Assembly (NCBI RefSeq): GCF_003751305.1
Contig: NZ_RJKV01000001.1
Span: 1,717,586 to 1,781,585 of the forward strand
Reading direction: 5' to 3'
DNA length: 64,000 bases
DNA from: Stenotrophomonas rhizophila
Lineage (GTDB): Bacteria > Pseudomonadota > Gammaproteobacteria > Xanthomonadales > Xanthomonadaceae
A program made the translations under genes and the position numbers. Position 1 is the stretch's first letter; each line of letters starts with the position of its first letter. Below the pieces are notes generated by a model, which worked only from the letters and a program-made list of their open reading frames with translations, did no database searches and was not told where the DNA came from. Shown here piece by piece: positions 60,385 to 64,000 of this stretch.

Positions 60385-60873
60385 CTACAACCGGGTGTAA
60401 CTCCACGACTGCATGGCGCCGTCGCGGTAGGGCATCACCCCGTGGAAGGCGCGCGGTTCGTCGTCGAAGACCAGCGGCAGGAAGCTGCGATCACCCTCCC
60501 ACAGCGGCAGGCTGTCGATCTTGTCCACGTCCACCCACTCCAGCGTGCCCTCCGGGTTGGAGGTCAGCGGCGTGCCGGTGAAGTCATCGATGACGAACAC
60601 GAAGCCGAACCAGTCCTCACCGTTTTTGCCGAAGCCCGGCCAGCTGATCGTGCCGCGCAGGCGCATGGTGCCGCACTCGATGCCGGCCTCTTCGCGGATC
60701 TCACGGCGCATGCAGGCAGCGGCATCTTCATCGCGCTCCATCTTCCCGCCCAAGCCGTTGTACTTGCCCAGATGCAGGTCGCCCGGACGGGCATTGCGGT
60801 GGATCATCAGCACTTGCTTGCCGTCGGCGGACAGCACGTAGCCCAGGGTGGCCACGATGGGGGTATAAGGCAT
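60385..60873 (-). CDS. NUDIX hydrolase, 8-oxo-dGTPase-like
   Basis: 162 residues from ATG 60873 (MPYTPIVATLGYVL). The NUDIX box is complete: GLGGKMERDEDAAACMRREI followed by REEAGI, with the REUxEE core. The N-terminus (VLMIHRNARPGDLHLGKYNG) is of the MutT/YjhB type that hydrolyses oxidised nucleoside triphosphates. Cytoplasmic. It lies 56 bp downstream of the DUF1249 gene on the same strand and may share its transcript. Confidence 0.88.
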   Translation of the reverse strand: MPYTPIVATLGYVLSADGKQVLMIHRNARPGDLHLGKYNGLGGKMERDEDAAACMRREIREEAGIECGTMRLRGTISWPGFGKNGEDWFGFVFVIDDFTGTPLTSNPEGTLEWVDVDKIDSLPLWEGDRSFLPLVFDDEPRAFHGVMPYRDGAMQSWSYTRL

Positions 60874-60929
60874 TTCGCACAGGCTCGGGAACACAGACCC
60901 CGATTATGCGTGATCCGCCCGGGGACGGC

Positions 60930-61439
60930 TCAGGGCACCAGGCTGGTGCGGCGCGCGTCGGCCGGTGCCGTCACCGTGCCATCGCGGCGCAGCGTGGCCA
61001 CGCCGTGGCCGCGCTCGGCCAGGTATTCCAGCCATTTGCCGAGGAAGGTGTTCATCCGCATGCGGTGGCTGATCAGTTGGGCCGGCGGCGGGTACATGCC
61101 CACCACGTCCTGCCAGCGGCGACCGACGTAGCAATGCGTGGTCTCGGCCTGGCGGGCGTCACGGTACAGGCGCACATAGGCCGAAGGATCCGGCTGCCCG
61201 GTGACCGGGTCGGCGAAGTCGTAGGTCAGGCGCAGCTCCACCGTATAGCGGTGGCACTCGATGACGTCCAGGCGTACATCCAGCCCATCGCCGATCGAGG
61301 AGACGTAGCTGCCGGGAACGAGCTCGGCGGGGGCGAACAGGCGCACGAGGTGCTGGTAGTTCTCGGCGTACAGGCCCATCAGCCAGCTCAAGCGGCTGAG
61401 CCGGGGAATGCGTTCGATACGGGGCGATGCCTGGGCCAT
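60930..61439 (-). CDS. DUF1249 family protein (YqiB-like)
   Basis: 169 residues, cytoplasmic. RLSWLMGLYAENYQHLVRLF near the N-terminus, VSSIGDGLDVRLDVIECHRY, YVRLYRDARQAETTHCYVGR and LISHRMRMNTFLGKWLEYLA are conserved stretches of DUF1249 proteins, found in many gammaproteobacteria near nudF-type NUDIX genes in E. coli (yqiB beside nudF). The NUDIX gene downstream repeats this pairing. The biochemical role is unknown. Confidence 0.85.
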   Translation of the reverse strand: MAQASPRIERIPRLSRLSWLMGLYAENYQHLVRLFAPAELVPGSYVSSIGDGLDVRLDVIECHRYTVELRLTYDFADPVTGQPDPSAYVRLYRDARQAETTHCYVGRRWQDVVGMYPPPAQLISHRMRMNTFLGKWLEYLAERGHGVATLRRDGTVTAPADARRTSLVP

Positions 61440-61552
61440 GGGTCGATCCTACACGTTGATCTCCCAACGTGGGGGCGGCAGCCGCCCGGCCAAAGGGGCG
61501 GCCCGCAACCGTTCACGGACGCAGGGTAGTCCCGGCCCCGGACGAAGGAAGA

Positions 61553-61574
61553 GCCCCCTTGTTGTTCAAGGGGC
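61553..61574 (-). terminator. Terminator of ppsR
   Basis: Minus-strand hairpin GCCCCTTG / CAAGGGGGC with loop AACAA, followed by a pyrimidine run (CTCTTCCTT), 10 bp beyond the ppsR stop. Confidence 0.8.
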
Positions 61575-61582
61575 GCGCCGGA

Positions 61583-62404
61583 TCAGTACATCTCGCGCTG
61601 CAGCCCCAGCGTGCCCAGCACCTTGCTCGAAATCTCCTCGATCGAGGTGTGCGTGGTGCTCAGGGTCGGGATCCGTTCCATCCGGAACATGGTCTCGGCC
61701 GCGGCGACCTCGCGGCGGCAGGTCTCCAGGTTGGCGTAGCGCGAGTTCGGGCGGCGCTCCTGGCGGATCTGCTGCAGGCGGTCCGGGTCGATGGTCAGCC
61801 CAAACAGCTTCTTGCGGTACGGGCGCAGGCGCGGCGGCAGGCGGTCCTGCTCCAGATCCTCATCCGTCAGCGGGTAATTGGCCGCGCGGACCCCGTAATG
61901 CAGGGCCAGGTAGATGCAGGTCGGGGTCTTGCCGGCCCGGGACACGGCCACCAGGATCACGTCGGCATCGTCGTAGTTGATGGCGATGCCGTCGTCGTGG
62001 GTCAGCGCGAAGTTCATCGCGTTGATGCGGCGGTGGTAGGTCTCGAAGTCGACCATGCCGTGGGCCTGGCCAACCCTCGAATGCCGGTTGACCGCCAGTT
62101 CGCGCTCCAGCGGCTCGATGAAGGGGGCGAACACGTCCAGCATCAACCCGCCGCTTTCGGCCAGGATGATGCTCAGCCCGCTGTCCACGCAGGAACTGAC
62201 CACGATGGGCCGAACCTGGTACCGCTCCCCCGCTGCACGGATCCTTTCACAGGCTTCGCGCGCTTTTTCCGGATCATCGATGAACGACATCCGGTCGGTG
62301 ATGAAGCTGAACCCGGAGAACTGGGTCAGGAGGCTATGCCCAATGGTTTCAGCGGTGATACCGGTTCCATCGGACACGTAGAACACCGGACGGATCGTCG
62401 ACAT
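61583..62404 (-). CDS. ppsR: Bifunctional PEP synthase regulatory protein
   Basis: 273 residues. DUF299-family kinase/phosphorylase: N-terminus [21 protein letters not shown]-loop [18 protein letters not shown] and a [19 protein letters not shown] stretch. It uses ADP to inactivate and phosphate to reactivate pyruvate water dikinase on a catalytic-site threonine. It diverges from ppsA across 143 bp, the standard arrangement. Confidence 0.94.
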   Translation of the reverse strand: MSTIRPVFYVSDGTGITAETIGHSLLTQFSGFSFITDRMSFIDDPEKAREACERIRAAGERYQVRPIVVSSCVDSGLSIILAESGGLMLDVFAPFIEPLERELAVNRHSRVGQAHGMVDFETYHRRINAMNFALTHDDGIAINYDDADVILVAVSRAGKTPTCIYLALHYGVRAANYPLTDEDLEQDRLPPRLRPYRKKLFGLTIDPDRLQQIRQERRPNSRYANLETCRREVAAAETMFRMERIPTLSTTHTSIEEISSKVLGTLGLQREMY

Positions 62405-62547
62405 ACGGCTTTTACCCCCTCCGAAGCTTAAAAAGGCTGTCGATACAAGCTTGTGCCGACAGCGGTCTGCCCGGCATCATATCGGCTTCTTCCTACGGAC
62501 GTGGCCATCCAGCCCGCCTCGGGCGATGGCCAAACGGAGCATCGCGC

Positions 62548-64000
62548 TTGAACGAGAATATCCTGTGGTTGCACGAACTGCGCCTGGCCGATCTGGCCCG
62601 CGTAGGCGGCAAGAATTCGTCGCTTGGCGAAATGATCGGCAATCTTGCCGGTCTGGGGGTGTCTGTCCCCGGCGGTTACGCAACCACCTCTGAAGCCTTC
62701 AAGGACTTCATCGCCCACAACGATCTGTCCAAGCGCATCTTCGACAAGCTGGCCACGCTGGACGTGGAAGATGTCGGTGCCCTGACGATCGCCGGCAAGG
62801 AAATCCGCGGCTGGGTGATCGATGCCCCGCTCCACCCGGCGCTGGACCAGGACATCCGCACCGCCTACGCCAAGCTGTGCAGCGAAAACGGCGGCGGCGA
62901 CGTCGCGGTCGCGGTGCGCTCCTCGGCGACCGCCGAAGATCTGCCCGATGCGTCCTTCGCCGGCCAGCAGGAGACCTTCCTCAACGTGACCGGCGCCGAC
63001 GATGTCGTGCTCAAGGTCAAGGAAGTGTTCGCCTCGCTCTACAACGACCGCGCGATCGCCTACCGCGTCCACCACGGCTTCAAGCACGAGGACGTGTTCC
63101 TGTCCGCCGGCGTGCAGCTGATGGTGCGCTCGGGCGTGGGCTCCTCCGGCGTGCTGTTCACCCTGGACACCGAGTCCGGCTTCCGCGACGTGGTGTTCGT
63201 CACCTCCTCGTTCGGCCTGGGCGAAATGGTCGTGCAGGGTGCAGTCAACCCGGACGAGTTCTACGTCTACAAGCCCACCTTGAGCGCGGGCAAGCCGGCG
63301 ATCCTGCGCCGCTCACTCGGCAGCAAGGCGATCCGCATGGTGTATTCGGATGTCCCCGGCGAGCGCGTGCGCATCGAAGACACCCCGGCCGAGCTGCGCA
63401 ACACCTTCTCCATCAGCGACGAGGACGTGCAGGAACTGTCCAAGCAGGCGCTGGTGATCGAAAAGCATTACGGCCGCCCGATGGATATCGAGTGGGCCAA
63501 GGACGGTATCAGCGGCAAGCTGTTCATCGTGCAGGCGCGTCCGGAGACTGTGAAGTCGCGTGGCCATGCCACCCAGATCGAACGTTTCGCACTGAACCAG
63601 AAGGACGGCAAGGTGCTGGCCGAAGGCCGCGCCGTCGGTGCCAAGATCGGTGCCGGTACCGCCCGCGTGGTGCGCACCCTGGACGACATGGCCCGCGTGC
63701 AGCCCGGCGACGTGCTGATCGCCGACATGACCGATCCCGATTGGGAGCCCGTGATGAAGCGCGCCTCGGCCATCGTCACCAACCGTGGCGGCCGTACCTG
63801 CCACGCGGCGATCATCGCGCGTGAGCTGGGCGTGCCGGCCGTGGTCGGCTCGGGCAACGCCACCCAGCTGATCCAGGACGGCCAGGAAGTGACCGTCAGC
63901 TGCGCCGAGGGTGACACCGGCTTCATCTACGACGGGATCCTGGAGTTCGAGCGCACCACCACGGATCTGGGCAACATGCCGCCAGCGCCGCTGAAGATCA
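62548..64000 (+). CDS. ppsA: Phosphoenolpyruvate synthase (pyruvate water dikinase), truncated by window
   Basis: About 484 residues are visible; the intact enzyme is about 790. The start is TTG 62548 (GGAG upstream). The ATP-grasp nucleotide domain covers the first 350 residues ([56 protein letters not shown]), then the phosphohistidine domain with [15 protein letters not shown] holding the catalytic histidine. It makes PEP from pyruvate with ATP in gluconeogenesis. The C-terminal PEP-binding barrel lies beyond 64000. PpsR controls it by phosphorylation of a threonine next to that histidine. Confidence 0.95.
   Translation, partial: MNENILWLHELRLADLARVGGKNSSLGEMIGNLAGLGVSVPGGYATTSEAFKDFIAHNDLSKRIFDKLATLDVEDVGALTIAGKEIRGWVIDAPLHPALDQDIRTAYAKLCSENGGGDVAVAVRSSATAEDLPDASFAGQQETFLNVTGADDVVLKVKEVFASLYNDRAIAYRVHHGFKHEDVFLSAGVQLMVRSGVGSSGVLFTLDTESGFRDVVFVTSSFGLGEMVVQGAVNPDEFYVYKPTLSAGKPAILRRSLGSKAIRMVYSDVPGERVRIEDTPAELRNTFSISDEDVQELSKQALVIEKHYGRPMDIEWAKDGISGKLFIVQARPETVKSRGHATQIERFALNQKDGKVLAEGRAVGAKIGAGTARVVRTLDDMARVQPGDVLIADMTDPDWEPVMKRASAIVTNRGGRTCHAAIIARELGVPAVVGSGNATQLIQDGQEVTVSCAEGDTGFIYDGILEFERTTTDLGNMPPAPLKI

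Overview
The window is 64 kb of dense, high-GC chromosomal DNA from a gammaproteobacterium of the Xanthomonas/Stenotrophomonas group. Stenotrophomonas is the best guess. The main reasons are a GTAG-headed REP hairpin of the type described in S. maltophilia (60354-60379), a class III PhaE/PhaC pair, several TTG and GTG starts, frequent 4-bp ATGA stop/start overlaps, and many TonB-receptor, PAS and RidA genes. No rRNA, insertion sequence, phage or CRISPR array is visible. Both ends cut genes: an NmrA-like gene on the left and ppsA on the right.

1-8.2 kb: two regulator-controlled redox clusters. A LysR gene diverges from a quinone oxidoreductase plus NmrA-like pair. A TetR gene diverges from a four-gene operon (old yellow enzyme, SDR, alpha/beta hydrolase, MDR oxidoreductase) that looks like reactive-electrophile detoxification. 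8.2-16.2 kb: two gene remnants, a lipoprotein amidohydrolase, an ECF sigma factor with a membrane partner, a lipoprotein, a glycine-zipper protein, a secreted peptidase-like hydrolase, an H-NS-like protein and unknown genes.

16.3-25 kb: a catecholate-type TonB receptor with a possible Fur box, then a TPP-riboswitch unit (TonB receptor plus PnuC-family transporter) for thiamine uptake with a kinase-like gene just upstream, and a large AsmA-like envelope protein. 25-31.4 kb: RidA and LysR genes, an AlgZ/AlgR-like two-component pair, a ParD-like/methionine aminopeptidase operon with a strong palindromic operator, a second RidA gene and a CDF metal exporter. 31.4-36.9 kb: porin, AdiC-like antiporter and amino-acid decarboxylase, preceded by a perfect FNR-type site.

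36.9-42.7 kb: a redox/copper block with lipoprotein DsbG, a membrane-anchored TlpA-like thioredoxin, a GlxA-type regulator, a CueR-like regulator and a copper P-type ATPase. 42.7-44.1 kb: four tandem tRNA-Ala(GGC)/tRNA-Glu(TTC) units, each with its own promoter and terminator. 44.1-47.9 kb: a GNAT enzyme, an SRAP protein with a long insertion, a stand-alone receiver, tRNA-Leu(CAA), and a lower-GC Xre/RES toxin-antitoxin pair.

48-64 kb: a soluble two-PAS chemoreceptor, a four-PAS diguanylate cyclase, tex, small envelope genes (a PspC protein translationally coupled to an HExxH-like membrane protein), phaE-phaC, pssA, a DnaA-box cluster, a methyltransferase, a NUDIX hydrolase, a DUF1249 protein, and the divergent ppsR/ppsA pair. 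Product names rest on reading translated sequence by eye, without database searches.
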